28,106 nt of DNA from CAYVSY01 sp964454255 (GCA_964454255.1 CAYVSY010000006.1:1-28106); one strand, 5' to 3'. Shown: positions 1-9,588, numbered from the stretch's first letter. The notes: generated from the letters alone by a model not told the origin. Program-made: numbers and translations.

Positions 1-11
1 TTTTTATCATG

Positions 12-52
12 AAAAATTGATATATAATTCAAAATATATTCAATTTTTTTTT
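12..52 (+). terminator. Intrinsic terminator-like hairpin of the upstream gene
   Basis: Nine bases at 12-20 (AAAAATTGA) are complementary to 40-48, and 22-26 pair with 35-39 after one bulged base, leaving an 8-nt loop; nine T follow from 44. It lies before yebC and probably ends a gene outside the window. All stem pairs but one or two are A-T, so strength is uncertain. Confidence 0.5.
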
Positions 53-66
53 AATTTATGATATTA

Positions 67-72
67 TATAAT
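67..72 (+). promoter_or_regulatory. Candidate -10 element for yebC
   Basis: TATAAT at 67-72 lies 25 bases before the yebC ATG. No recognisable -35 is present at the expected distance (only a T run), so this is a weak prediction. Confidence 0.35.
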
Positions 73-97
73 AGAAATTAAGAAAGAAGATGATTAT

Positions 98-820
98 ATG
101 TCAGGACATTCTAAATGGTCAACAATAAAAAGAAAAAAAGGTGCCATTGATGCTGAAAGAAGCAAAGTATTTCAAAAATTATCAAAAGAATTATACGTAG
201 CCGCTAAAAGTGGAGATAAAGATCCAATGAACAATTCATCATTAAGAATGGTAATTGAAAAGGCAAAAGCTGAAAATATGCCTAAATCAAATATTGAGAG
301 TGCCATTACTAAGGCAAGTCAAAAAGGAAATGAAGAAAATTTTGACTTTATTCGTTATGAAGGATATGGTCCAGGTGGAATGGCTATTATGATTGATTGT
401 CTTACTGATAATAAAAATAGAACGGCCTCTTATGTTAGAAGCTCACTTACTAAAAGAGGTGGTAATTTAGGAACTGATGGATCGGTTAGTTATATTTTTG
501 AAAGAAAAGGAATAATAATTTTAGATAAAAGTTATGATGAAGATAAATTAATGGAAGATATTTTAGAACTAGATATATTAGATTTTATTTCAAATGATGA
601 TAACTATGAAATATATACTATCCCAAACAATTTTTTAAATATAAAAGATACTTTAGTTAAATTAGGATATAATAATTTTATAATGAGTGAAGTTACATTT
701 ATTCCAAATACTTATATTGATTTAGATGCAGAAACAACTGAAAAAGCTATAGCTTTAATAGAAATATTAGAAGATATTGATGATGTTCAAAATGTATACC
801 ATAATTTAAATTTACAATAG
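98..820 (+). CDS. yebC: YebC/PmpR-family protein
   Basis: A 240-residue protein, the usual family length, starting with the signature MSGHSKWSTIKRKKGAID and containing the YEGYGPGG and DNKNRTASYVR segments typical of YebC/PmpR/TACO1. Members are cytoplasmic; they were described as DNA-binding transcriptional regulators, and more recent work on the family links them to translation of difficult (for example proline-rich) stretches. Which role applies here cannot be read from sequence. The ATG at 98 is preceded by a purine-rich AAGAAAGAAG rather than a strong AGGAGG. A terminator hairpin overlaps the stop codon, so the gene looks monocistronic. Confidence 0.95.
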   Translation: MSGHSKWSTIKRKKGAIDAERSKVFQKLSKELYVAAKSGDKDPMNNSSLRMVIEKAKAENMPKSNIESAITKASQKGNEENFDFIRYEGYGPGGMAIMIDCLTDNKNRTASYVRSSLTKRGGNLGTDGSVSYIFERKGIIILDKSYDEDKLMEDILELDILDFISNDDNYEIYTIPNNFLNIKDTLVKLGYNNFIMSEVTFIPNTYIDLDAETTEKAIALIEILEDIDDVQNVYHNLNLQ

Positions 821-840
821 TGATATTCACTATTTTTTTA
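816..840 (+). terminator. Intrinsic terminator after yebC
   Basis: A perfect 8-bp stem, AATAGTGA (816-823) with TCACTATT (827-834), closes a 3-nt loop and is followed by five T. The stem includes the yebC TAG stop codon. Confidence 0.75.
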
Positions 841-875
841 TGTCAAATTTTTTCTTTTTAAATGACATTTTTTTT
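840..875. repeat. Inverted repeat before polC, overlapping its -35
   Basis: ATGTCA (840-845) and TGACAT (863-868) form an inverted repeat with a 17-nt spacer, followed by T8. The right arm overlaps the candidate -35 hexamer of the polC promoter. It may be a second, weaker terminator or an operator; the sequence alone does not decide. Confidence 0.35.
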
Positions 876-889
876 ATGTATGTTATAAT
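862..889 (+). promoter_or_regulatory. Candidate polC promoter
   Basis: ATGACA (862-867, five of six matches to TTGACA), a 16-bp spacer and TATAAT (884-889) preceded by TGT, an extended -10. The polC start codon is 21 bases downstream of the -10, giving a very short leader. Confidence 0.6.
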
Positions 890-910
890 TAATTAGTAGT
901 AGGTGATATA

Positions 911-3900
911 ATGCAAGATAAACTTAATAGATTATTAAATCAAATAGATTTAGCTAAAGAAAATTATATTTTTTTTAATGATTCTAAATTTAATAAAATT
1001 ACAGTTTTTGATGATAATAAAAAATGGCTATTTTATATAGATACACCTAATATATTACCTAGTAATATATATTTTGAATTATATAATAAAATAATCATAT
1101 CATTTAATAAAATAAGTGATATTGATGTTATTATAAATAGTTTAAATATTAATTATAATGAACTTATTAATTATTATAAAGAAATAATTGAAATTATGTC
1201 TTCAAAAAATAAAAGAATGGGGATATTTTTAGATAAAAACATTTATATTGATGAAAATAAATTAGTAATTCCATATTGTAATAAGGCTGAATTAATTATT
1301 TTAGAAAATAATAAAAATAATATTAAAAATATATTAAAAAAATGTGGCTTTATTGATGTCGAAATAGAAACTTTTTTGGATGATAAAGAACATGAAGAAT
1401 TAAATAATAAAATTAAATTAGAAAAAGAAATAAAAATAGAAAATAAGAAAGAAGAAACAAAAGAAATTGTTTCTGAAAAACCAAAATATAAGGCTAAAAG
1501 GAACATAAATATAACTAGACTTGACGATATATTATATGAAGTGGATAATATTAGTATTGAAGCTAAAGTATTTGGGATTGATATATTAGAAACTAAAACG
1601 GGATTTAAAATTATTACTTTAAAAGTAACTGATGAAACTAATAGTATATATGTAAAAATGTTTACTAAAGATGAAAAAGAATTAGAACTAATCAAAGGTT
1701 TAATTAAAAACAACAAATGGTATAGTTTTTATGGTAAAGTTCAAAATGATAATTTTGCAAAAGAATTAGTTTTTATCACAAGATATCGCGATACAGAAGA
1801 AATAGAAAAAATTGAAGAAAAAATATTAGATGAAGAACCAGAAAAAAGAGTTGAACTGCATACCCACACTTTAATGAGTCAAATGGATGGTTTAGTTAGT
1901 GCTGAAGCATTAATAAAAAGAGCTAAGTCATGGGGACACAAAGCTATTGCGATAACTGATCATAATGGCGCTCAATCTTTTCCAGAAGCTTTTCATAACG
2001 CAAAAGATATAAAGGTTATTTATGGTTCGGAATTAAATTTAATTGATGATACCGTTGATATTTGTTTTCGAGAAAAAGATGGATTTTTATTAGAAGAAAC
2101 ATTTGTCGTATTTGACTTTGAAACAACGGGCTTAAATGCTGGTGGTGGAGATACTATTATTGAAATAGGAGCTGTTAAAATATGCAATGGTGAAATAACG
2201 GATAGATTTTCAGAATTAATTAATCCGGGCCATAAATTGAGCGCCAAAATAATAGAAATAACAAATATAACAGACGATATGTTAATAGGAAAAAGAAACG
2301 AAGAAGAAGTTGTTCGTGATTTTATAAAATGGACTGGATCAAATCCAATGGTGGCTCATAATGCCAAATTTGATACATCTTTTTTAAGTATGGCCTATAA
2401 AAAATATGATTTTGGTATATATAATAATACTGTTATAGATACATTGGAATTAAGTAGAACTATGAATCCTTCTATATCTAGGCATGGATTAAGCGCTCTG
2501 GTCAAAAAATATGATGTTCCATGGGACGAAGATGCTCACCATAGAGCCGATTATGATGCTGAAGGAACAGCATATGTTTTTTATAAAATGATAAAAGAAT
2601 TAAATAATAGAAATATAGAAAATATAAATGAATTAAATAAAATGGTTCCTAAAGAAGAACTCCATAAACAAGGAAGACCATATCATTTTACTATATTAGT
2701 TCAAAATAAAGTTGGTCTTAAAAACTTATTTAAATTAATATCTCTTTCTAACACCAAGTATTTATATAAAACACCAAGAATATTAAGAAGTGAAATTAAT
2801 AAATACAGAGATGGTTTATTAATTGGTAGTAGTTGTGCTAATGGTGAAATATTTGATTTGGCTAGAAGTAAATCTGATGAAGAATTGACTGCAATTATGT
2901 CTTTTTATGATTATATAGAAATTCAACCATTAGAAGTATATGATTATTTACTACAATTAAATGATTTTTCAAATAAAGGTGAATTAGTAGGTCATATTAA
3001 AAAAATAATTAGAGTAGCAGAAGAAGCTGGAAAAATAGTGGTCGCTACTGGCGATGTTCATCACTTAGACAAAAAAGATAAAATTTCTAGAGAAATAATT
3101 GTTAATCAAAAAGTTCCAGGTGGAGGAAGACATCCTTTAAATAGAAAAGAAATAACATCAATACCATCACAACATTTTCGAACTACTAAAGAAATGTTAG
3201 AAAACTTTAATTTTTTAGGTGAAAATAAAGCTAAAGAAATTGTGATAACTAACACTAACAAAATTGCTGATATGATAGAAAATGTTGAAGTAATAATAGA
3301 TACTGGTGGTATTCCCTTTTCGCCTAAAATGAAGGATTCTGAAAAGATTGTAACAGAGATGGTATATAATAAAGCTAAAGAATTGTACGGAGAAAAATTG
3401 CCGGAATTAATTGAAAATAGACTTGAAAAAGAACTATCAGGTATAATTGGTGGCGGCTTTGATGTTATATATTTAATTGCTCAAAAATTGGTTAAAAAAA
3501 GTAATGATGATGGTTATATTGTAGGAAGTCGTGGATCGGTAGGCTCATCATTGGTTGCGACCATGATGGGAATAACTGAAGTAAATCCACTCCCAGCTCA
3601 TTACATATGCCGTAATTGTAAAACAACTTTGTTTGAATTAGATGGTCAAAAATTAAATTTAGAATATTCTTCTGGATATGATTTGCCTGATTATAAATGT
3701 CCTAATTGTGGATTAAATATGGATAAAGAAGGACAAGATATGCCTTTTGAAACATTTTTAGGTTTTAAAGCTGATAAAGTTCCTGATATAGATTTAAATT
3801 TTTCATCTGAATATCAATCAAGAGCCCATGATTATACTAAAGTTTTGTTTGGAGAAAAAAATGTATATAGAGCTGGAACGGTTGGAACAGTAGCTGACAA

Positions 3901-5227
3901 AACAGCGTATGGCTTTGTGAAAGGATATTACGAAGATCATGGCTTAACTATGCCAAGAGGTGCCGAAATTGAAAAATTAGCCGCTGGATGCACTGGCGTA
4001 AAACGCACAACTGGTCAACATCCTGGAGGAATAGTTGTTGTACCTAATTATATGGATGTATACGATTTTACTCCATTCCAATTTCCAGCTGATGATTCAT
4101 CAAACTCATGGTGGACAACCCACTTTGATTATCATGCCATTGATCAATGCTTATTAAAACTCGATATACTAGGTCACGATGATCCAACTATGTTAAAGGT
4201 CTTAACTGATATTAGTGGAATGAAAATAGAAGATATACCAATGGATGATAAAGATGTATTTAGTTTGTTTTCTTGCCCTGATGCGCTTGGTGTCACTAAA
4301 GATCAAATAATGTGTGAAACGGGCTCGTTAGGATTACCTGAAACAGGAACTAAATTTGTTATAAATATGTTAGTTGAAACAAAACCGCAAACTTTTGGCG
4401 AATTAGTAAAAGTATCTGGCTTATCACATGGAACTGATGTATGGGCCAATAACGCTCAAGAATTAATTAGAAATCATGTTGTTCCATTTAAAGAAGTAAT
4501 TGGTTGCCGTGATGATATTATGGTATATTTAATTAATCAAGGAATAGAACCAGGTAAAGCTTTTAAAATTATGGAATTTGTTCGTAAAGGAAAAGCATCA
4601 AAAGATCCTGAAGGATGGAAAGAATGGGAAAAAGTTTTAAGAGAAGGAAATATTCAAGATTGGTATATTGATTCATGCCGTAAAATCAAATATATGTTTC
4701 CCAAAGCTCACGCTACAGCATATATAATGATGTGCTGCCGCGTTGCCTGGTTTAAAGTTCATAAACCATTATTATATTATTATGCTTATTTTTCTGTTCG
4801 TTGTTTTGATTTTGATATAGAAACAATGATAAAAGGATACGAAAGTATTAAAAATAAAATTAATGAACTAAGCAGTAAAGGATATGAAAAAACCAACAAA
4901 GAAGAATCTATCCAAGATGTTTTACTAAGCTCCTTAGAAATGACGGCACGAGGGTTCTCATTTAAAAATATTGATTTGTATAAATCGCATTATAAATATT
5001 TTGTTATTAACGAAGATAATAAATCATTAATTCCTCCATTCAGATCAATTGATGGATTAGGTGATGTCGTAGCTAAAAGTATTTATGAAGAAGCTCAAAA
5101 ACATCCTTTTATTAGCGTTGAAGATTTTAGTAAAAGATGTAAAGTATCTACAACATTAGTAGATAAAATGAGAAACATGGGAATATTAAATAATATGCCC
5201 GAAACAAGTCAATTAAGTTTGTTTTAA
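911..5227 (+). CDS. polC: DNA polymerase III subunit alpha, PolC type
   Basis: This 1438-residue protein is the replicative DNA polymerase of low-GC Gram-positives. Visible in order: a lysine/glutamate-rich N-terminal region (to about 200), an OB-fold region (about 215-300), a PHP domain beginning VELHTHTLMSQMDG (from V314), an inserted DEDDh proofreading exonuclease with D402 and E404 in FDFETTG, the rest of the PHP domain (ATGDVHHLD, about 715), and the polymerase core with a CxxC...CPNC zinc module near 898-935, catalytic D959/D961 (DIDLNF) and D1085 (KLDILGHDD). The last five residues, QLSLF, match a sliding-clamp-binding motif. Start ATG has the GGTGAT-type Shine-Dalgarno. The neighbours (yebC, polA) differ from the proS/polC/nusA order usual in Bacilli. 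No defects are seen. Confidence 0.98.
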   Translation: MQDKLNRLLNQIDLAKENYIFFNDSKFNKITVFDDNKKWLFYIDTPNILPSNIYFELYNKIIISFNKISDIDVIINSLNINYNELINYYKEIIEIMSSKNKRMGIFLDKNIYIDENKLVIPYCNKAELIILENNKNNIKNILKKCGFIDVEIETFLDDKEHEELNNKIKLEKEIKIENKKEETKEIVSEKPKYKAKRNINITRLDDILYEVDNISIEAKVFGIDILETKTGFKIITLKVTDETNSIYVKMFTKDEKELELIKGLIKNNKWYSFYGKVQNDNFAKELVFITRYRDTEEIEKIEEKILDEEPEKRVELHTHTLMSQMDGLVSAEALIKRAKSWGHKAIAITDHNGAQSFPEAFHNAKDIKVIYGSELNLIDDTVDICFREKDGFLLEETFVVFDFETTGLNAGGGDTIIEIGAVKICNGEITDRFSELINPGHKLSAKIIEITNITDDMLIGKRNEEEVVRDFIKWTGSNPMVAHNAKFDTSFLSMAYKKYDFGIYNNTVIDTLELSRTMNPSISRHGLSALVKKYDVPWDEDAHHRADYDAEGTAYVFYKMIKELNNRNIENINELNKMVPKEELHKQGRPYHFTILVQNKVGLKNLFKLISLSNTKYLYKTPRILRSEINKYRDGLLIGSSCANGEIFDLARSKSDEELTAIMSFYDYIEIQPLEVYDYLLQLNDFSNKGELVGHIKKIIRVAEEAGKIVVATGDVHHLDKKDKISREIIVNQKVPGGGRHPLNRKEITSIPSQHFRTTKEMLENFNFLGENKAKEIVITNTNKIADMIENVEVIIDTGGIPFSPKMKDSEKIVTEMVYNKAKELYGEKLPELIENRLEKELSGIIGGGFDVIYLIAQKLVKKSNDDGYIVGSRGSVGSSLVATMMGITEVNPLPAHYICRNCKTTLFELDGQKLNLEYSSGYDLPDYKCPNCGLNMDKEGQDMPFETFLGFKADKVPDIDLNFSSEYQSRAHDYTKVLFGEKNVYRAGTVGTVADKTAYGFVKGYYEDHGLTMPRGAEIEKLAAGCTGVKRTTGQHPGGIVVVPNYMDVYDFTPFQFPADDSSNSWWTTHFDYHAIDQCLLKLDILGHDDPTMLKVLTDISGMKIEDIPMDDKDVFSLFSCPDALGVTKDQIMCETGSLGLPETGTKFVINMLVETKPQTFGELVKVSGLSHGTDVWANNAQELIRNHVVPFKEVIGCRDDIMVYLINQGIEPGKAFKIMEFVRKGKASKDPEGWKEWEKVLREGNIQDWYIDSCRKIKYMFPKAHATAYIMMCCRVAWFKVHKPLLYYYAYFSVRCFDFDIETMIKGYESIKNKINELSSKGYEKTNKEESIQDVLLSSLEMTARGFSFKNIDLYKSHYKYFVINEDNKSLIPPFRSIDGLGDVVAKSIYEEAQKHPFISVEDFSKRCKVSTTLVDKMRNMGILNNMPETSQLSLF

Positions 5228-5235
5228 AATAACTT

Positions 5236-5280
5236 TAAACCTTGATTCAATTTTATATTGAATTGAGGTTTATTGTTTTA
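5236..5280 (+). terminator. Intrinsic terminator after polC
   Basis: A 15-bp stem (5237-5251 with 5257-5271, two G-T wobbles, extended by one T-A pair) closes a 5-nt loop TTTAT and is followed by a T-rich tail (TTGTTTTA). It lies 9 bases past the polC stop. Confidence 0.75.
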
Positions 5281-5305
5281 ATAATATAATATATATTTAA
5301 ATTTA

Positions 5306-5314
5306 TGATATAAT
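5306..5314 (+). promoter_or_regulatory. Candidate extended -10 of the polA operon
   Basis: TGATATAAT at 5306-5314 is an extended -10 (TGn-TATAAT) 16 bases before the polA ATG. No convincing -35 is seen. Transcription would begin almost at the ribosome-binding site AGGTGATA. Confidence 0.5.
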
Positions 5315-5330
5315 AATTTCAGGTGATAAT

Positions 5331-7886
5331 ATGAAAAAAGTTTTATTAATAGATGGAAATAATTTAATGTTTAGGAGTTATTATGCAACTATATATAGCG
5401 GTTCATCCATGCAAAATTCAAAATCATTTCCAACTAATGCCTTATATGGATTTGTGAATATGATAAATAAAGTTGTTTCCGAAGAAAAACCAATTTATAT
5501 GGTGGTCGCTTTTGATATGGGTAAAACATTTAGACACGATAATTATACCGAATATAAAGGTGGTCGTGAAGAAACACCAGATGATTTAAAAAAACAATTT
5601 CCTATAGCTAAAAAAATATTAGATGCCATGGGTATTTGCTATTTAGAAAAAGAAGGATATGAAGCCGATGACATTATAGGAACATTAGCCAAAATGATTG
5701 ATGAAGAAGAAGAATATATTGGCACAATTGTAAGTAGCGACAAAGATTTACTGCAATTAATTTCTAATGATATTGATGTTAAACTTCTTAAACAAAAAGA
5801 TTACATTAGAATGAATCGAGATGTTTTTTACAACACATACGGCATTGAACCAAATAAGATGATTGATTTAAAAGGTCTTATGGGTGATACTTCCGATAAT
5901 ATTCCTGGAGTTCGTGGCATAGGCGAAAAAACAGCTTTAAAATTACTTCAAGAATACGATAGTATTGAAAATATTTATGTTCATATTGAAGAATTAAAAG
6001 GTAGTATTAAAGAAAAATTAATTAATGAAAAAGATAAAGCATTTATGAGTAAAAGTTTAGCTACTATTTATAAAGAAGTTCCTATTAATAAATCTTTAGA
6101 TGATGTTAAAATTTGTTCAGAAAATATCGAACAATTAATAAATATTTATAATGATTTAGAATTTTATTCTTTTTTAAAAAATGTAAAAAATCAAACTATA
6201 AAAGAAGATATTAAAGTAGAAACAATAACCAATTCAATAAACTTAACCGGTTCATATGGGGTATATATTGAACTTGATTCTTCCAATTATCATAGCGCTA
6301 ATATAATTGGAATTGGTTTATATAATAAAGATAATTCATATTATATTGATAAAGAAACTTTAATAAAAAATAAAAATATATTTAATAATTGTATCTTTTT
6401 AACATATGATTATAAAAGATTATATGTATCATTATATAAAATTGGAATTATCTTAAATCAAAAATATGAAGATATAATGTTAAGTGGCTATTTACTGAAT
6501 TATAATGTTAAAGAAGATATCGCTTATTTATCAAATCAATTTGGGGTAGATATTCCCTTTTATGATAAAAAGAGTGATTATGAAGATATTAAACAAATAA
6601 CTATTCAAAAAGCTAAATTTATATATGATTTTTATCCGATATTTGAGGAAAAAATGAAGACCGAAGAAGTTTTAAATTTATATAATACAATTGAACTACC
6701 ACTATCTAAAGTTTTATCTAAAATGGAAATAAATGGAATAAGAATAAATAAAAAAGTTTTTGAAGAAATGAAAAAAGAAATTACTATAAAAATGGAATTA
6801 ACAAGTATGGACATTTATAATATGGTTGGAGAAGAATTTAACATTTCATCTCCTAAACAATTGGGTGAAATACTATTTGATAAATTACATCTACCATTTG
6901 GTAAAAAAAATAAAACAGGTTATTCAACTGATCAAAGCGTTTTAAACAAATTATCAAATATTCATCCCGTTATAAATAAAATAACTGAATATAGAATGTT
7001 ATCAAAATTATATTCAACTTACATTGAGGGATTATTAAATATTGTAGGTTCTGATTTTAAAATACATACTATTTATACTCAAACTCTAACAAGAACAGGC
7101 AGACTATCTTCAATTGAACCCAATCTACAAAATATTCCTATTAGATATGAATATGGAAGATTAATTAGAAAAGGATTCGTTGCGGAAAAAGATTCTCTAT
7201 TAATGTCTTCAGATTATTCCCAAATTGAATTAAGAATATTTGCCTCAATTGCTAAAATAAACGATATGATTGATGCTTTCAAAGAAAATTTAGACATACA
7301 TACTCATACGGCTATGGATATATTTGACGTTCCTTATGATTTAGTCACAAAAGATATGAGAAGAAAAGCTAAAGCCGTTAATTTTGGAATTCTTTATGGC
7401 ATAAGTAGTTATGGCTTAAGTGAAGATCTTCATATTCCTAATAAAGAAGCTAAAGCATTCATAGATAAATATTATGAAACATATCCTGGTATTAAAGAAT
7501 ATATGACTGAAACAATTCAAAAAGCTCATGAATTTGGTTACGTAAAAACATTAATGAATAGAAAAAGAATTATTGACGAATTAAATAATAAAAATCATAT
7601 TATTAAAAGCATGGGTGAAAGAATGGCGTTAAATACACCAATTCAAGGAACAAGTGCCGATATTTTAAAAAAAGCTATGATTGAAATAGATGAATATTTT
7701 AATAATCATAACTTAAAAAGCACTATGCTTCTTCAAGTTCATGATGAATTAATATTTAATGTAGTTAATGAAGAAAAAGAAGAAGTTGAAAAAGTTGTTA
7801 AAAACATTATGGAAAATTCTTATAAAATTGATGTGCCATTAATTGCTGATATTGAATTTGGTTCTAATTGGTATTCAGCTAAATAA
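5331..7886 (+). CDS. polA: DNA polymerase I
   Basis: This 851-residue repair and Okazaki-fragment-processing polymerase has an intact 5'-3' exonuclease (residues 1-290: LLIDGNNLMFRSYYA, GYEADDIIG, SSDKDLLQL, GLMGDTSDNIPGVRGIGEK) and an intact polymerase domain with motif A SSDYSQIELR (D628), the O-helix RRKAKAVNFGILYG and motif C VHDEL (D805, E806). The middle 3'-5' exonuclease-like domain (about 300-470) is degenerate: the DxE motif is replaced by IELDSS and the last acidic residue is not found, as in Bacillus-type Pol I without proofreading. The ATG follows AGGTGATA. It is the first gene of a run ending with gatB; only 12 bases separate it from the next start. Confidence 0.98.
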   Translation: MKKVLLIDGNNLMFRSYYATIYSGSSMQNSKSFPTNALYGFVNMINKVVSEEKPIYMVVAFDMGKTFRHDNYTEYKGGREETPDDLKKQFPIAKKILDAMGICYLEKEGYEADDIIGTLAKMIDEEEEYIGTIVSSDKDLLQLISNDIDVKLLKQKDYIRMNRDVFYNTYGIEPNKMIDLKGLMGDTSDNIPGVRGIGEKTALKLLQEYDSIENIYVHIEELKGSIKEKLINEKDKAFMSKSLATIYKEVPINKSLDDVKICSENIEQLINIYNDLEFYSFLKNVKNQTIKEDIKVETITNSINLTGSYGVYIELDSSNYHSANIIGIGLYNKDNSYYIDKETLIKNKNIFNNCIFLTYDYKRLYVSLYKIGIILNQKYEDIMLSGYLLNYNVKEDIAYLSNQFGVDIPFYDKKSDYEDIKQITIQKAKFIYDFYPIFEEKMKTEEVLNLYNTIELPLSKVLSKMEINGIRINKKVFEEMKKEITIKMELTSMDIYNMVGEEFNISSPKQLGEILFDKLHLPFGKKNKTGYSTDQSVLNKLSNIHPVINKITEYRMLSKLYSTYIEGLLNIVGSDFKIHTIYTQTLTRTGRLSSIEPNLQNIPIRYEYGRLIRKGFVAEKDSLLMSSDYSQIELRIFASIAKINDMIDAFKENLDIHTHTAMDIFDVPYDLVTKDMRRKAKAVNFGILYGISSYGLSEDLHIPNKEAKAFIDKYYETYPGIKEYMTETIQKAHEFGYVKTLMNRKRIIDELNNKNHIIKSMGERMALNTPIQGTSADILKKAMIEIDEYFNNHNLKSTMLLQVHDELIFNVVNEEKEEVEKVVKNIMENSYKIDVPLIADIEFGSNWYSAK

Positions 7887-7898
7887 GGTAGGTGAAAT

Positions 7899-8765
7899 AT
7901 GAATAAAATAAGTTTTGTTTTAATAAAAAGTTTAATTGTGAATGGAATATTAGTTCTCACAAAAATAGTGACTGGTATAATTGGTAATTCTAGAGTTATT
8001 ATTGCCGATGGAATCCATTCATTATCTGATTTATCAACTGATATTGTTTCCATAATTGGAAGTAAATTATCAAATAAACCAGCTGATGAAAAACATCCGT
8101 ATGGCCATGGAAAAGTAGAATATTTAACTAGCATAATAATTGGCTTAGTTATATTAGTATTAGGCATATCATTGATAGGCAATGCTTTTACTAACACTAA
8201 TAATAATCCAACAACATTAGTATTTTATGTTACTGTATTTACAACTATAATTAAATATTTATTAGCGTCTTATTTACTGTCTAAAGGTAAAAAATATAAA
8301 AGTCAAATATTAATATCTTCAGGAAAAGAATCACAAGCTGACATATATAGTTCATTAGTTGTTTTGATAAGTTATATTGGTTCTAGATTAACTACATATA
8401 ACGGAATATTTAAATATTCAGATGCTGTTGGAACAGCCATAGTCGGATTATTAATATTAAAAACATCATATACAATATTAAAAGAAAACTTTATATCCAT
8501 CTTAGGCGAAGAAGAAAAAGATGAAGAAATTTTAAAAAAAATTAAAAAAATCTTAACTGATCAAACAGAACACTTTGAAATTGGAACATTATCAGTATTA
8601 AAATATGGAACATATTATAAAGTTGAACTTTCAATAATAGTTAATCCCAATTTAAAAGTAAAAGATGCTAATAAAATAGAAAATGCAATTAAAAAAAGTT
8701 TATTAAATAGTGAAATAAATATAGCTTATGTTAGAATAAGTTCAATTCCAAAAGAAAATGCCTGA
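7899..8765 (+). CDS. Cation diffusion facilitator (CDF) family metal transporter
   Basis: A 288-residue membrane protein with about six hydrophobic segments in the first 200 residues and a cytoplasmic C-terminal domain (about 205-288) of the CDF dimerisation type. Family signatures are ADGIHSLSDLSTD in TM2 (H40, D44) and HPYGHGKVEY after it (66-75). CDF proteins export divalent metals such as Zn, Mn or Fe by proton antiport. In TM5 the position that is commonly His (or Asp) in the metal site appears to be E144 (KESQAD, E144 and D148), so the metal cannot be assigned. The start follows AGGTG. The last 8 bases overlap the mutM start, indicating co-translation. Confidence 0.92.
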   Translation: MNKISFVLIKSLIVNGILVLTKIVTGIIGNSRVIIADGIHSLSDLSTDIVSIIGSKLSNKPADEKHPYGHGKVEYLTSIIIGLVILVLGISLIGNAFTNTNNNPTTLVFYVTVFTTIIKYLLASYLLSKGKKYKSQILISSGKESQADIYSSLVVLISYIGSRLTTYNGIFKYSDAVGTAIVGLLILKTSYTILKENFISILGEEEKDEEILKKIKKILTDQTEHFEIGTLSVLKYGTYYKVELSIIVNPNLKVKDANKIENAIKKSLLNSEINIAYVRISSIPKENA

Positions 8766-9588
8766 AGGACCAGAAGTAGAAACCGTTAAAAATAAATTAA
8801 AAGAAAGAGTATTGAACTTAAAAATAAGCGATATAAAAATAAACTATGATAAAATAATTGCATATCCTAAAAAAGAAAAATTTAAAAAAAATATAATTGG
8901 ACAAACTATTAATGATATTAAAAGAAGAGGAAAATGGTTAATATTTGAACTTGATCACCATTATTTATTGTCACATTTAAAAATGGAAGGTAAATATTTG
9001 ATTAGAAAAAAAGAAGATGTTATCAGTAAACATGAACATATAATATTTTATTTAAATAACAATACAGAATTAAGATATATGGATACTAGAAAGTTTGGTA
9101 AAATGTATTTAATTGAAAAAGATAAAATAAATGAAATAGGACCACTTACCAAATTAGGATTGGAACCATTTTCCGATTCATTAAATTATGAATATATAAA
9201 TGATAAATATAAGAATAAAACTATTCCTATAAAAACAACTTTATTAGATCAAAGCATTGTTGTAGGAATAGGGAATATTTATGCTGATGAAATATTGTTT
9301 TTATCTAAAATAAATCCCATTAAAAAAACCAAAGATTTATCTAAAAAAGAGATTAATAATATTATTAATAACACTAAAAAAGTTTTAGAAGAAGCTACTA
9401 AAGCAGGTGGCACAACTATTAGAAGTTATACATCAATAGACAATATTACTGGAAAATTTCAAAACAATTTATTAGTTCATGGCCGAGAAAAAGAAAAATG
9501 TTATACTTGTTTTAGTGATATAATAAAAATTAGAGTTAATGGACGTGGAACATATTATTGTCCAAAATGCCAAAAGGAGATAAAATGA
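8758..9588 (+). CDS. mutM: Formamidopyrimidine-DNA glycosylase (MutM/Fpg)
   Basis: This 276-residue bifunctional glycosylase/AP lyase removes oxidised purines such as 8-oxoguanine. It begins MPEGPEVETV, so after Met removal the catalytic Pro and Glu are in place; the conserved lysine is in RRGKWL, the helix-two-turn-helix segment contains VGIGNIYADEILF, and the C-terminus carries a four-Cys zinc finger (CYTC...CPKC) with the DNA-contacting Arg in NGRGTYYC. The ATG overlaps the transporter's last codons by 8 bases and its TGA overlaps the gatC ATG (ATGA), so it is translationally coupled on both sides. Placement next to polA fits a repair role. Confidence 0.97.
   Translation: MPEGPEVETVKNKLKERVLNLKISDIKINYDKIIAYPKKEKFKKNIIGQTINDIKRRGKWLIFELDHHYLLSHLKMEGKYLIRKKEDVISKHEHIIFYLNNNTELRYMDTRKFGKMYLIEKDKINEIGPLTKLGLEPFSDSLNYEYINDKYKNKTIPIKTTLLDQSIVVGIGNIYADEILFLSKINPIKKTKDLSKKEINNIINNTKKVLEEATKAGGTTIRSYTSIDNITGKFQNNLLVHGREKEKCYTCFSDIIKIRVNGRGTYYCPKCQKEIK

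Noticed and set aside
1243..1716. Minus-strand open frame of 157 codons inside polC
   Set aside because: It is antisense to a conserved gene, has only low-complexity hydrophobic Ser/Ile/Leu-rich content from A+T-rich complement codons, and no ribosome-binding site. The same holds for the other minus-strand frames at 2020, 6632, 7820, 10996, 14373, 15036, 15912, 20554, 22245 and 27730.
6231..6740. Active proofreading domain in DNA polymerase I
   Set aside because: The DxE motif is not present and the last acidic residue could not be found, so this region is treated as a degenerate 3'-5' exonuclease fold, which is ordinary for Bacillus-type Pol I.
9558..9584. Upstream extension of gatC
   Set aside because: The extra nine residues overlap the mutM zinc finger and lack a ribosome-binding site, while ATG 9585 has AAGGAG at 5 bases and an ATGA coupling.
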